Source of the DNA: Crocinitomicaceae bacterium
GTDB taxonomy: Bacteria > Bacteroidota > Bacteroidia > Flavobacteriales_D > Crocinitomicaceae
Direction: 5' to 3'
Assembly (NCBI GenBank): GCA_017983465.1
Contig: JAGOBK010000005.1
Location: forward strand, 124,001-188,000
Length of the DNA stretch: 64,000 nucleotides
The position numbers and the translations under genes were made by a program. Below, one piece after another: positions 7,710 through 17,913 of the stretch (positions within the stretch are counted from its first letter, which is position 1; each line of letters begins with the position of its first letter). The notes below the pieces were generated by a model. It saw only the letters and a list, made by a program, of their open reading frames with translations, did not search any database and was not told where the DNA came from.

Positions 7710-9251
7710 ATGGATCAAAATCAAGACAAACTCAAGGACATTATCTCGCATTCAAAAGAATACGGATTTATTTTTCCCTCATCGGAAATTTACGACGGAC
7801 TCGCTGCCACTTACGACTATGGACAACTAGGATCAGAGTTGAAAAACAACATCAAAACGTATTGGTGGAAAGCGATGGTGCAAATGCACGAAAACATCGT
7901 GGGAATTGACGCGTCCATTTTTATGCATCCAACTACCTGGAAAGCTTCTGGTCACGTTGATGCTTTTAATGATCCATTGATTGATAATAAAGATTCCAAA
8001 AAAAGATACCGCGCGGATGTGTTACTTGAAGAACACATGGAGAAAATCCGTCAAAAGATTGAAAAGGAAGTAGAAAAAGGGAAAAATCGCTTCGGAGCTG
8101 ATTTCGATGAAACACAATTCCGAGCAACCAATCCAAATGTCCTTCGAAATGCAGAGAAAATTTCTTCCATTGAAGGACGCATGCGTGAAGCATTAGAAAA
8201 CAATGATTTAGAAGCTGTTCGCAACTTAATTGTCGATCTAGAAATCGTTTGTCCCGTTTCTGGTTCTAAAAACTGGACAGATGTCCGTCAGTTCAATTTA
8301 ATGTTCTCGACAGAACTAGGTTCCGTTGCAGGTGATGCCTCAACGATCTATTTACGTCCTGAAACTGCTCAAGGAATTTTCGTCAATTTCTTGAATGTTC
8401 AGAAATCGGGAAGAATGAAAATTCCATTCGGAATAGCCCAAATTGGTAAAGCGTTCCGAAACGAAATCGTTGCACGTCAGTTCATTTTCCGTATGCGTGA
8501 ATTCGAACAAATGGAAATGCAATTTTTCGTTCGCCCAGGTGAAGAGATGAAATGGTACGCATACTGGAAAGATGCTCGCGAAAAATGGCACAAAAACCTC
8601 GGCCTTGGAGCAAATTTGTACCGTTTTCATGACCACATCAAATTAGCCCATTATGCAAACGCGGCTTGTGATATCGAATACAACTTCCCAATGGGATTCA
8701 AAGAGTTGGAAGGAATTCACTCACGTACTGACTTCGATTTAAAACAACATGAACAATTCTCAGGTAAAAAATTACAATTCTTTGACCCTGAATTGAATCA
8801 AAGCTATGTTCCTTATGTAGTCGAAACATCTGTTGGACTAGATCGCATGTTCTTGTCCGTTTTGAGCGCTGCTTACCAAAATGAGAAATTAGAAGATGGA
8901 TCAGAACGCGTTGTATTGCGTATTCCAGCAGTATTAGCTCCGTATAAAGCGGCAGTGTTGCCATTGGTTAAAAAAGATGGACTTCCGGAAAAGGCTCGTG
9001 AAATCATGAAGCAACTTCAGTTTGACTATTCCATCCAATACGATGAAAAAGATTCTATCGGTAAACGTTACCGCAGACAAGATGCAATTGGAACACCATT
9101 CTCAATAACTATTGATCATCAGACCTTAACAGATAATATGGTCACTGTTCGAGATCGAGATACCATGGAACAAATTCGAATAGGAATTTCAGATATTGAA
9201 GGACTTTTAGCCGAGAAAGCTAGTTGGAAGAGTGTCTTAAGCACCTTATAA
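7710..9251 (+). CDS. glyQS: Glycine--tRNA ligase (eukaryote/archaea-type single chain)
   Basis: A 513-residue class II aminoacyl-tRNA synthetase that charges tRNA-Gly with glycine in the cytoplasm. The N-terminus KEYGFIFPSSEIYDGLAATY and motif 1/2 region (IYLRPETAQGIFVNF, then GKAFRNEI) are diagnostic, and motif 3 is seen as VETSVGLDRMF near residues 370-380. An anticodon-binding domain forms the last ~120 residues (LAPYKAAVLPL onward, with RDRDTMEQ). Length matches the alpha2-type enzyme of Bacteroidota, not the alpha2beta2 enzyme of proteobacteria. The next gene starts eight bases after its stop. Confidence 0.96.
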   Translation: MDQNQDKLKDIISHSKEYGFIFPSSEIYDGLAATYDYGQLGSELKNNIKTYWWKAMVQMHENIVGIDASIFMHPTTWKASGHVDAFNDPLIDNKDSKKRYRADVLLEEHMEKIRQKIEKEVEKGKNRFGADFDETQFRATNPNVLRNAEKISSIEGRMREALENNDLEAVRNLIVDLEIVCPVSGSKNWTDVRQFNLMFSTELGSVAGDASTIYLRPETAQGIFVNFLNVQKSGRMKIPFGIAQIGKAFRNEIVARQFIFRMREFEQMEMQFFVRPGEEMKWYAYWKDAREKWHKNLGLGANLYRFHDHIKLAHYANAACDIEYNFPMGFKELEGIHSRTDFDLKQHEQFSGKKLQFFDPELNQSYVPYVVETSVGLDRMFLSVLSAAYQNEKLEDGSERVVLRIPAVLAPYKAAVLPLVKKDGLPEKAREIMKQLQFDYSIQYDEKDSIGKRYRRQDAIGTPFSITIDHQTLTDNMVTVRDRDTMEQIRIGISDIEGLLAEKASWKSVLSTL

Positions 9252-9258
9252 GGCAAGC

Positions 9259-10146
9259 GTGAAAATAGCGTTTGGGATTCTTTTTCTTGTTCCACTGTTC
9301 TGCAACTCGCAAATCCTGCTTAATCAGGAAGGCGAAGCGTTTACGGAAACACCCTTCTTTAATGTTGATGTCATTCGATCCAATCACATTAAGTCCATAG
9401 AAGGGAACTACTCTACCAAAAAACCTGGTGAAGTCATTAAGGAAAGTACGGATTGGTTTCGCTACCGCTTTGATGAACAAGGTCGTCTTTTGGAAAGCCA
9501 GGATATTCGAACAGTAAACAGAAAAAAGGACACGACTGTCCATCAATACAGCTACAATTCACTGAACCAACTGACGGAACATCGAAAAACAGAAAACGGT
9601 GGATACACCACGAGTAAATATGTATACGATTCCCTAAATCGACTTCAAACGGAATTGACCTATCGCGAAGTGATTCATGGTCAGAGCAAGCAAGTTCTTC
9701 AATCTAATTTGGTGAACACGGAGTTCTTCCAATATGTGATGCGTCCAAATGAGCGTGAACAAGTACGTTATAATTCCTACAGGCTTCCCTATATGGATGA
9801 AGTGAGCTTCTTCAATAAAGATGGTTACCTCATTGAGAAGAAAACAAATTACCGCATGAGCTCCATTGAGCACTCCACGAAATTTTCTTACGACGAACAT
9901 GGACTTTTAGCATCAAAAGCCCATTTTAACGACCAAGATGTAATCGCCGAACAGGAATGGAAATACCGTTACGATACATTTGGGAATCTCATCGAGGTGC
10001 ATTATTTCCGCTACGGGCAACTTCAAAAGGATCTTCAAATTGTTTTTGACACCAAAACACAATTATTAGGCTCGACGATTCAGCGTGATGTCGAAACAAA
10101 TTTCCTGCTCATCCTTCGGTTTACAAAAATTACTTATTACAAATAA
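9259..10146 (+). CDS. Exported protein with YD-type repeats, function unknown
   Basis: A 295-residue protein with a signal peptide (1-18, ending CNSQ). The mature part holds at least five short imperfect repeats of the pattern YxYDxxxxLxxxxx (YRFDEQGRLLES, YSYNSLNQLTEH, YVYDSLNRLQTE, FSYDEHGLLASK, YRYDTFGNLIEV), like the YD motifs of Rhs/wall-associated proteins but without an Rhs core or toxin tail. The start is GTG. It follows glyQS by seven bases and may be co-transcribed with it. The repeats suggest a small extended beta structure in the periplasm or on the surface; no function is recognised. Confidence 0.6.
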   Translation: MKIAFGILFLVPLFCNSQILLNQEGEAFTETPFFNVDVIRSNHIKSIEGNYSTKKPGEVIKESTDWFRYRFDEQGRLLESQDIRTVNRKKDTTVHQYSYNSLNQLTEHRKTENGGYTTSKYVYDSLNRLQTELTYREVIHGQSKQVLQSNLVNTEFFQYVMRPNEREQVRYNSYRLPYMDEVSFFNKDGYLIEKKTNYRMSSIEHSTKFSYDEHGLLASKAHFNDQDVIAEQEWKYRYDTFGNLIEVHYFRYGQLQKDLQIVFDTKTQLLGSTIQRDVETNFLLILRFTKITYYK

Positions 10147-10246
10147 CAGTAAGGAATTCAACAACTTCACGAAGGTGATTTTTTTTCTCTTTGATTTTTT
10201 CGGAAATTTGGCATGAAAATAGGTACAGCACCTAAAAATTCCGACT

Positions 10247-13200
10247 ATGAAAAAATTGTACATTCTAAGCATACTCTTACTAAGTCTCTCTTTTACTCAC
10301 GCACAACGAATCAACTACGACATCAGTTCGAAGTGGTTTTTTGGATTAAATGCAGGTGTTACTTGGAATTCAAATGATGTAAAAAATGTCAATAGCTCCG
10401 GTTATGGACTCATTCTTGGTCGCTCCTTCAACTACAACTACGGCAAAATAATTAGCTTCGACCTACGTGGTCGCTATCTTGCTGGAACATGGGTTGGACA
10501 AGATACAAGTGCCTTTTCTTTATCAAATTATCAAGGTGGCCCTTTGGATAGTTACCACATCGATAGCAACTCCATCTATGTTAACAATTTCCAAACAGAC
10601 GTCCGAAGACTTGGCTTTGAACTCGTTTTACACTTGAACCGTATCCGAGAAAAGACAGGTGTTGATCCGTATGTTTTTGGTGGAATTGGCTTGACTTGGA
10701 CTCAAACCTACGGTGATTTACTCCATACAATTGACTCGAGTTCCCTGTACGATTATACGGCTTTGCAGCAAACTGGACCTATTGGTCCACAGTTGCCGTC
10801 CACGTTAGATGGATTGTATGAAACACGTCTTGATGGCGGATTTAACAATCAATATAATGTAAGATGGATGCCAAGTTTAGGTTTTGGACTTGGATATCAA
10901 GTTGGTAAAAGAACAAGTTTAGGTATCGAACACAAAACAACTTTTACCAAGGGAGATTCCTTCGATGGATTCATTTCGGAAAGTCCACGTCTAAAAAATG
11001 ATTGGCACCATTACACTTCCGCTTACTTGAGAATTAATTTTAAATCCCGCGGAGGAAATACTTCTGAGAACTCCTCTAGTAATGTCAACAATTATACTTC
11101 GACTAGTAATTGTCCAAAGCCAGTAATTACTTTGGTTTCAGGCAATAATAGAACCGTGACAAATAGTCAATACCGTATTGAATTTAAGGTCAGTAACTTA
11201 TTGAATACCAATGGAGCAAGCTTGTTGAACGACCAAAATCAACCGGTGCTTTTTAATTACAATGCCTCCACAAATGTACTGGATGCGATGGTTTCTTTGC
11301 ATGACGGACAAAATAGATTTTACCTGACAGCTAGCAATAATTGCGGAAGCGAAACAGCGACAGTACTGGTAACGCTTTTGAATTGTGTCACTCCAACTGC
11401 TACGTTTACGAATCCAAACGGTGGCAATATTACCGTGAGAACAAACGATTTTGCGTTTAGCGCCATCGTTCACGGAACAGTAAATGCGAATGGAATCAAA
11501 TTAGTGATGAATGGAATGGCATTAAACGGTGCGACGTACAATCAAGCAAATGGATTGATTCAACGCGCAATCACTTTAGTTCCTGGCGTCAATACCATCC
11601 AATTAACAGTAACGAATGACTGTGGAACAAATACATACACGGCAACGATTACCTACGACAATTGCGTTCCAGTAAGCCTGCAATTCTTAAATCCAAGTGC
11701 TTCGGGAACAACAACCAACGCCTCAAACTATACGATCAGTGCTGCGCTAACAGGAAGCCTATCAAATGTCCAGGTGAAAGTCTTCCAAAATGGAATGCAA
11801 ATTCCAAATGTAGTTGTTCAAGGGGATGGTCAAATTCAAATACCAACAACCTTGATTACTGGAATCAATACCTTCAACGTTGAAGTCAGTAATGGCTGCG
11901 GAAACGATGCGGAACTTACCACCATTAATTATCAAAATTGTAGCGCTCCCGCTATTTCTATCCAAAGTCCAACACAGAATCAATCACTAACGGCATCAGC
12001 GAATGCGATTCGCTTGAAATCAACTATCAGTAACGTTGCTTCAAAACAAAACATCAAGGTGATTGTAAATGGAATCGAGCAATCAAATTTTACTTTTAAC
12101 GCAACCACTGGTGCTCTTGAATTGGGATTTGCTCCAATTAACGGAAATAACAGCATCACCATAACGGCAACGAATAACTGTGGTTCAGATGTCGAAACGA
12201 TACAATTTAATTACATCAATTGTACGGGAATTACACCAAACGTGAACATCCTTTCTTCAGGAGGAACAACGAATTCCGCGATTTATACTTTATTGGCGAG
12301 CACGGTGAATCCTGGAAGCATTTCGCAAACTGGACAATCAGTGACGGTAACACAAAATGGTTCACCGATAGCGTTCAACCAAATTTCAGGTCAAATCAAT
12401 GCCATAACAACGTTGATTCCGGGAGTAAACACCTTCGTGGTGACGGCAACTACTGCTTCATGCGGTACAGACTCGAAAACGATTACAGTGAATTACAATA
12501 ATTGTATTGCACCACAAATCACGTTAATTCAACCGACGACAAGCGGAGGCACATCCAATAACGGAACGCTACAATTTAAAGCAAGTGCAACAAATATTGT
12601 TCAATCGCAAAATATACAGTTGGTTAAAAACGGACAACAAATTCCGTTCACTTTTACAAACGGGATCATTGATGCAAACATTGCATTAACAAATGGCATC
12701 AATACTATAACCTTAACTGTAAACAATTCATGTGGAAACGATGCGGAAACGTTTACGGTAAATTACGTTCAATGTATACCACCAACCATTCAATTAAATT
12801 CGTCGATCCCCTCAGGAACGACAGTGACAAATGCTAATTTTTTGTTTAGCGCGAATGTATTAGGGGCGACAGCTCAAAATATGAGTTTGAAATTAAACGG
12901 TGTATCCACTCCTTTCAATAATGGAAATGATGCAGTAACGGCAGCACTGATTCTCAGTCCAGGTTTAAATACCATTGTCTTCAATGCTAGCAATGATTGT
13001 GGAGTTGATGTCGAAACCATTACAGTGAATTACGATAATTGTATTACTCCATCGATTTCCAATTTTTCGGCAAATCAAACGACGGTTATCGCAAACCCTA
13101 CGCAAACAATTTCAGCGAATATTGTAAATGCAACGACACAAAACATCATTTTTACACAGAATGGGATTCAACGTCCGTTTAGTTTTGTCAATGGACAGTT

Positions 13201-15586
13201 CAGTGCTTCAGTGACTTTATCCAATGGTGCAAATTCTTTTGTACTAACCGTCAATAACAATTGCGGAACCGATCAACACGATTGGAATATTCAATTTACG
13301 CCTTGTACCGCACCAACTATTGGCATAACGAATCCAAGTATTAGCGGCACCTCTGTGAATACAGCAAGTTTTGCTTTTGAAGCGAACGTACAAAACATGA
13401 CAAGTGCTCAAGGAATCCTTCTTAGTCTTAATGGAACAAGCATTTCGAATTTCAATTTCAACAGTAGCACATTGACGGCTAACCTCAATCTTCAAAACGG
13501 ATTAAATACACTTGTATTGAAAGCGACAAATGCATGCGGAACAGATATAAAAACCATCACGATTTTCTATACAAATTGTACAGCACCGGTTGTAAGCATT
13601 TCGAGTCCAACGAATATAAACGGTACAGTTGCCTCTGCAGCTTACACCTTTTCAGCGGCTATTCAGAACATCACAAGTTCACAAGGTGTTTTGCTGAGTT
13701 TAAATGGTGCAGCGATTACAAATTATAGTTTTACCAACGGACAACTATCGGCTTCTGTAAATCTTGCTTCTGGCATGAACACGTTCGTGGTCAACGCGAC
13801 GAACGCATGTGGTACTGATATGAAATCACTGAATGTGAAATACCTAAATTGTACCACTCCGATTGTTCAAATAACGAATCCACTGAGCAATAACATTACT
13901 GTCTCTAGTGCCTTGTATTCATTCCAAGCAAATGTGCAGAACATGACAAGTTTACAAGGAATATCCTTACAATTAAACGGATCTACTGTGTCCAATTTGT
14001 CCTTAACAAATGGAGTTGTTTCTGCAAATGTATCATTGATTACTGGCAACAATACGTTTGAATTAACTGCGGTAAATTCATGTGGAACAGATTCCAAAAC
14101 GGTTTATGTGAAATTCGAAGAATGCCTAGCACCTGTTGTAAGTATAAGTAGTCCATTGACGACTAACTCTTCGGTAACCAATGCTAGTTTCAATTTTACC
14201 GGAACAATTCTAAACATTGGAACTGGACAAGGAATCAACTTAACCTTGAATGGAAATATTATACCAAATGCTAGTTTCGTGAATGGACAAATTTCTGCCA
14301 ACTTAAACTTGACAAGTGGGGTAAATCAAATTGTTTTGTCAGCAGTAAATAATTGTGGGTCAGATAGTCAAACAACTAGCATTACCTTTGACCAATGTAT
14401 TCCGCCGGTTGTTAGCATACAAAATCCATTAGATCTATTTTACGGAGTAAGCAATCCGATTTTCCCTTTTCAAGCGACGGTATTAAACATGCCAAGTACA
14501 CAAGGAATCAACCTCACAGTCGGCGGAAGTCCTGTTAACAATTTTAGTCTTGTCTCTAATAATTTGACATCCACATTGACCTTGCCAGAAGGAGTAATTG
14601 AACTTGTTTTAACGGCAACAAATGCTTGTGGAACATCCTCTCAATCGCGCACCATTCGTTACCAAAACTGTATCCCTCCAGTTGTCAACGTGACTACTGA
14701 TCCAAGTTCTGGAAGCACAACAAATTCGACCAATTTGGTTTACACAGCCAATGTGACAAATTTCGCATCGAGCACCATTCTACAATTATCAGTAAATGGG
14801 GTGAATTTTACCAATTTCTCGAACAACAATGGTGCAATCAGCGCAAATATCTCGCTTGTGAATGGAATAAATGAGGTTCAACTCACGGCAATTAGCACAT
14901 GTGGTACAGATACTAAAACGTATGTAATTACTTTTGATGATAGCAGTCCAAATGGTGGACCAGGAAATTCAGATGGAACGTTTAAGCAAAATCAACAAAT
15001 AAACCAAAACAAACCAAATCCAAACAATTCTCCCGTTAAACCAACAACTACAGTTGCGAAGCCGGCAACAGCGCCAACACCACCGCCTGTTAAACCAGCG
15101 GCAACACCAACTCCGGCTAAACCAACTTCCACACCTCCACCACCACCTGCGAAACCAGCGGCAACATCAACTCCGATTAAACCAACTTCCACGCCACCAC
15201 CGCCGCCACCGCCTGCGAAACCTGCGGCAACATCAACTCCGGTTAAACCAACTTCCACACCACCACCGCCGCCACCGCCTGCGAAACCAGCAGCAACATC
15301 AACTCCGGTTAAACCAACTTCCACACCACCACCGCCGCCACCGCCTGCGAAACCCGCGGCAACATCAACTCCGGCTAAACCAACTTCCACACCGCCGCCG
15401 CCACCGCCTGCGAAACCAACACCGACTACCGCACCAACGAAGCCGACACCTACAACGGCTCCTACAAAAGAAACCACGACAACAGGTGGTGGGAATAAAC
15501 CATCAACTGTACAACAGAGTCCACAAAATCAAACAAATCCGGTAACACCGAAAGGTGGAACAACACAAAAAGGAGGAGGCAAATAA
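10247..15586 (+). CDS. Giant envelope protein: N-terminal beta-barrel, 14 Ig-like repeats, proline-rich tail
   Basis: A 1779-residue protein. Residues 1-19 form a signal peptide (ending HAQ). Residues about 25-270 look like a small outer-membrane barrel (WFFGLNAGVTW, DPYVFGGIGLTW, LGFGLGYQVGKRTSLGIEHK). Residues about 288-1564 are 14 tandem units of 88-95 residues, each opening with a Cys (xCxxP) and carrying a second Cys in a conserved NxCGTD segment. Residues about 1565-1779 are low-complexity Pro/Thr/Lys/Ala with polyproline runs. No T9SS sorting domain ends the protein. The order barrel-then-Ig repeats resembles inverse autotransporters (intimin type), but no relation to that family is shown. 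An adhesin or envelope spacer is plausible. Confidence 0.7.
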   Translation: MKKLYILSILLLSLSFTHAQRINYDISSKWFFGLNAGVTWNSNDVKNVNSSGYGLILGRSFNYNYGKIISFDLRGRYLAGTWVGQDTSAFSLSNYQGGPLDSYHIDSNSIYVNNFQTDVRRLGFELVLHLNRIREKTGVDPYVFGGIGLTWTQTYGDLLHTIDSSSLYDYTALQQTGPIGPQLPSTLDGLYETRLDGGFNNQYNVRWMPSLGFGLGYQVGKRTSLGIEHKTTFTKGDSFDGFISESPRLKNDWHHYTSAYLRINFKSRGGNTSENSSSNVNNYTSTSNCPKPVITLVSGNNRTVTNSQYRIEFKVSNLLNTNGASLLNDQNQPVLFNYNASTNVLDAMVSLHDGQNRFYLTASNNCGSETATVLVTLLNCVTPTATFTNPNGGNITVRTNDFAFSAIVHGTVNANGIKLVMNGMALNGATYNQANGLIQRAITLVPGVNTIQLTVTNDCGTNTYTATITYDNCVPVSLQFLNPSASGTTTNASNYTISAALTGSLSNVQVKVFQNGMQIPNVVVQGDGQIQIPTTLITGINTFNVEVSNGCGNDAELTTINYQNCSAPAISIQSPTQNQSLTASANAIRLKSTISNVASKQNIKVIVNGIEQSNFTFNATTGALELGFAPINGNNSITITATNNCGSDVETIQFNYINCTGITPNVNILSSGGTTNSAIYTLLASTVNPGSISQTGQSVTVTQNGSPIAFNQISGQINAITTLIPGVNTFVVTATTASCGTDSKTITVNYNNCIAPQITLIQPTTSGGTSNNGTLQFKASATNIVQSQNIQLVKNGQQIPFTFTNGIIDANIALTNGINTITLTVNNSCGNDAETFTVNYVQCIPPTIQLNSSIPSGTTVTNANFLFSANVLGATAQNMSLKLNGVSTPFNNGNDAVTAALILSPGLNTIVFNASNDCGVDVETITVNYDNCITPSISNFSANQTTVIANPTQTISANIVNATTQNIIFTQNGIQRPFSFVNGQFSASVTLSNGANSFVLTVNNNCGTDQHDWNIQFTPCTAPTIGITNPSISGTSVNTASFAFEANVQNMTSAQGILLSLNGTSISNFNFNSSTLTANLNLQNGLNTLVLKATNACGTDIKTITIFYTNCTAPVVSISSPTNINGTVASAAYTFSAAIQNITSSQGVLLSLNGAAITNYSFTNGQLSASVNLASGMNTFVVNATNACGTDMKSLNVKYLNCTTPIVQITNPLSNNITVSSALYSFQANVQNMTSLQGISLQLNGSTVSNLSLTNGVVSANVSLITGNNTFELTAVNSCGTDSKTVYVKFEECLAPVVSISSPLTTNSSVTNASFNFTGTILNIGTGQGINLTLNGNIIPNASFVNGQISANLNLTSGVNQIVLSAVNNCGSDSQTTSITFDQCIPPVVSIQNPLDLFYGVSNPIFPFQATVLNMPSTQGINLTVGGSPVNNFSLVSNNLTSTLTLPEGVIELVLTATNACGTSSQSRTIRYQNCIPPVVNVTTDPSSGSTTNSTNLVYTANVTNFASSTILQLSVNGVNFTNFSNNNGAISANISLVNGINEVQLTAISTCGTDTKTYVITFDDSSPNGGPGNSDGTFKQNQQINQNKPNPNNSPVKPTTTVAKPATAPTPPPVKPAATPTPAKPTSTPPPPPAKPAATSTPIKPTSTPPPPPPPAKPAATSTPVKPTSTPPPPPPPAKPAATSTPVKPTSTPPPPPPPAKPAATSTPAKPTSTPPPPPPAKPTPTTAPTKPTPTTAPTKETTTTGGGNKPSTVQQSPQNQTNPVTPKGGTTQKGGGK
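11108..14938 (+). repeat. 14 tandem Ig-like coding repeats (about 273 bp each)
   Basis: Protein-level repeats inside the giant envelope protein. Each unit begins at an (N/Q/E/P)Cxx(P) segment, has a central xxLNGxxxxNxxF strand pair and ends with xNxCGTDxxTxxVxYxN. Units 9-14 are most alike (sharing QNMTSxQGIxLxLNG-type segments), pointing to recent duplication; unit 1 is the most diverged. Confidence 0.85.
15092..15412 (+). repeat. In-frame proline-rich minisatellite (60-66 bp units)
   Basis: Five tandem units starting at Lys codons 15092, 15152, 15218, 15284 and 15350 (60, 66, 66, 66, 63 bp), each coding KPAATSTPxKPTSTP followed by five to seven prolines and Ala. The three 66-bp units are almost identical at base level. 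All length differences are multiples of three. Confidence 0.9.
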
Positions 15587-15598
15587 GCCTCCTTTTTT
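15575..15598 (+). terminator. Rho-independent terminator overlapping the stop codon of the giant gene
   Basis: Stem GGAGGC (15575-15580), loop AAATAA holding the TAA stop, GCCTCC (15587-15592), then six Ts. Confidence 0.85.
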
Positions 15599-15660
15599 AT
15601 TAGAAATAGTAGTAATTTTCATCATTTCTTGCTATATTCGCAATCTTAAAATTTAGTGAA

Positions 15661-17892
15661 ATGGCAATTATCGGAAAAATACGTTCGAAATCAGGATTAC
15701 TTGTTGGAGTTATAGGACTTGCATTAGCAACATTTATCTTATCAGATTACCAACAAATGTTGGGAATAAATGAAGGTCAATATGGAATTGGAACTGTTTA
15801 CGGGGAAAAAGTTGATCCTAATGAGTATAACGTAGCAAGTACAAAATTTCAGGAGCAGGGAAGAAACCAAGCAATGCAGAACAACAAAGAGTTCACAGAT
15901 GCGGATATGGAAACTGCCAATGACAATAGCTGGAACTATTTAGTAGATTCAACAATTCTAAGCAAAGAGTACGCTGCATTGGGTATTTCTGTATCGGAAC
16001 GCGAGTTCAATGCATACTTAATGGCAACAGATGGATTCAACATAATCCAAGACTTGAATCAATTTTTTGTGGATTCATTAACAGGTGTTGTTTCTCCTCA
16101 ATCGATGGTAGAAGGAAGAAAAAAACTTCAATCCACATTGACGAAGTTGAAAACAAGCAAAGAGCCACAAGCTGTTCAACAATGGAATGGAACAAAACAA
16201 TATTATACAGATACAAGAAAACGTGAGAAATACTTCGGTTTACTTGATCAAGCTGCATATGTAACAAACTTAGAAGCGGAAGATAAATATTACGCGGCTA
16301 AAGAGACGAAATCTATATCGTTTGTTTTCCGTCCATATTCGGACATCGCAGATGCAAATGTGAAAGTCTCTGAAAGCGAATTACAAGCATACTATGAAGA
16401 ACATAAAGCAGATAAAAAATATGCGATTCGTTCTTCTTCCCGTGAAGTGAAAGTATTTGATGTAGTGGTTGCTCCATCGAAAGCGGATACGAATAAAATG
16501 AATTCAATGTTAAATGAATTGAAAGCTGGATTCATTACTTCAACAAATGACTCATTGTATGTATTGCGTAACAGCGATGTCAAAGTTTACTTCAACAACA
16601 AACGTTCTACGGCTGTTCCAGAAGGAAATCCAAAATCGAATCAATATCAAACGTATCCGATTTCTTACGATACCATTTTCAAATTAGCGGCGATTGGTCA
16701 AGTAGTTGGTCCATACGCAATGAAAGAAAACATGGTGATTTCTAAAGTTATTGGCTTTACACCGTCACGTTTGAAAGCTCGTCACATATTACTATCGACA
16801 GGTGGGTCGAAAGATGCTAAAGTACTTGACGCTAAACGCAAAACTGCTGATAGTTTATTGAAAGTGATTAACAAGGATAACTTCGTTGCACTTTCTGATA
16901 AATTTTCTGATGACACGCAATCCAAAAAAGCGGGAGGAGTTATTGACAATTTCCTTGAAGGTGACATGGTTGCAGAATTCGGGTCTTATTGCGCGACGGC
17001 TCCTTTGAATAAATTTGGAGTAGTGAAAACTGAATTTGGTTTCCACATTGTAGAGGTAATGGAAAGAGATGCGTCTAAACTCCCTGTATTGGCATCCATT
17101 TCAAAACAGTTTAAAGCTTCCGAAGAAACGATTAGCAACAAGGAAAGTGAAATCAATAATATCCTTTATAAATTGGATAGAAAAATTGGTAAAACAAGTG
17201 ATCTATTGAAAAAAGTTAGCTTGTTTGATACCATTGTACGTCAAGCAAACTATGTTGCTCGTTCCATTACGTTGGAAGACAAAGCACCGAAAGCATATGG
17301 ATTTGTGACATCAATGGCTTCAGATAAAATTCTTGAATTAGCGTATAGCGAAGGTGTAGAAGTTGGATCTTTGACTACCTACCCTATCAAAGACAAGGAC
17401 AAATACATTATCGGAATGGTGAGCTCCATCAAAGAAGAAGGGGAACCAACTTTTGAAAATGTGAAAACTGAAATGGAAAGAGAGCTAATTATCGAGAAAA
17501 AAGCGAAACGATTAATGAACCAAATGTCCAAAGGAAACTCATTGAAATCGGTTGCTAAAAAATGCAACGTAATGGTTCAAACAGCTGAGATTACCTTTGC
17601 TAATCCGCAAATTGCGAATGTTGGATACGAGCCAGAAATCATTGGTATGCTTTTCTCTTCAGTCATGAAAGATGGAAAACGCACACTACCTTTAAAAGGT
17701 AAAAGCGGTGTATACATGGTTCAAATCATGAAAACAACAAAAGCGCCTGCGTCAACTGTTTTCAAAGTAGAGCGTGATGAAATGACTAAAACATTGAAAG
17801 GATCATTCCAAGGTCAAGCTATCGGAGCTCTAAGAAAAACAGCTGAGGTTGTTGATAACCGTAAATTAAATGAATTAAGATTACGTCTGTAA
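15661..17892 (+). CDS. ppiD: PpiD-like periplasmic peptidylprolyl isomerase/chaperone
   Basis: A 743-residue membrane-anchored folding factor that assists newly exported outer-membrane and periplasmic proteins. One N-terminal membrane anchor (about residues 12-29) follows a short basic segment. A SurA_N-like helical part occupies about 35-240. The parvulin domain is at about 371-475 (KARHILLS, then FSDDTQSKKAGGVIDNF and EFGFHIVEV), and a long helical C-terminal part follows, with a second degenerate parvulin-like region. Domain order and length match PpiD of Bacteroidota. It follows the terminator of the giant gene and has a TATATTCG element (15633-15640), one base from the -7 consensus. Confidence 0.85.
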   Translation: MAIIGKIRSKSGLLVGVIGLALATFILSDYQQMLGINEGQYGIGTVYGEKVDPNEYNVASTKFQEQGRNQAMQNNKEFTDADMETANDNSWNYLVDSTILSKEYAALGISVSEREFNAYLMATDGFNIIQDLNQFFVDSLTGVVSPQSMVEGRKKLQSTLTKLKTSKEPQAVQQWNGTKQYYTDTRKREKYFGLLDQAAYVTNLEAEDKYYAAKETKSISFVFRPYSDIADANVKVSESELQAYYEEHKADKKYAIRSSSREVKVFDVVVAPSKADTNKMNSMLNELKAGFITSTNDSLYVLRNSDVKVYFNNKRSTAVPEGNPKSNQYQTYPISYDTIFKLAAIGQVVGPYAMKENMVISKVIGFTPSRLKARHILLSTGGSKDAKVLDAKRKTADSLLKVINKDNFVALSDKFSDDTQSKKAGGVIDNFLEGDMVAEFGSYCATAPLNKFGVVKTEFGFHIVEVMERDASKLPVLASISKQFKASEETISNKESEINNILYKLDRKIGKTSDLLKKVSLFDTIVRQANYVARSITLEDKAPKAYGFVTSMASDKILELAYSEGVEVGSLTTYPIKDKDKYIIGMVSSIKEEGEPTFENVKTEMERELIIEKKAKRLMNQMSKGNSLKSVAKKCNVMVQTAEITFANPQIANVGYEPEIIGMLFSSVMKDGKRTLPLKGKSGVYMVQIMKTTKAPASTVFKVERDEMTKTLKGSFQGQAIGALRKTAEVVDNRKLNELRLRL

Positions 17893-17913
17893 TTATTCCT
17901 TATTGATTTTTTG

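Noticed and set aside
11108-14938. Possibility that the repeat gene is SprB or another T9SS gliding adhesin
   Set aside because: There is no T9SS type A or B sorting domain at the C-terminus and a barrel domain comes first, so it does not fit the usual SprB layout.
15092-15412. Possible CRISPR array because of regular repeat spacing
   Set aside because: The repeats are contiguous coding units with no unique spacers, in frame with a large gene, and no cas genes are nearby.
14992-15545. Glycine/valine-rich minus frame and Arg/His-rich plus frame, each about 160 codons
   Set aside because: Both are shadows of the proline-rich minisatellite in other frames; their repetitive composition follows from the repeat and no start or neighbour supports them.
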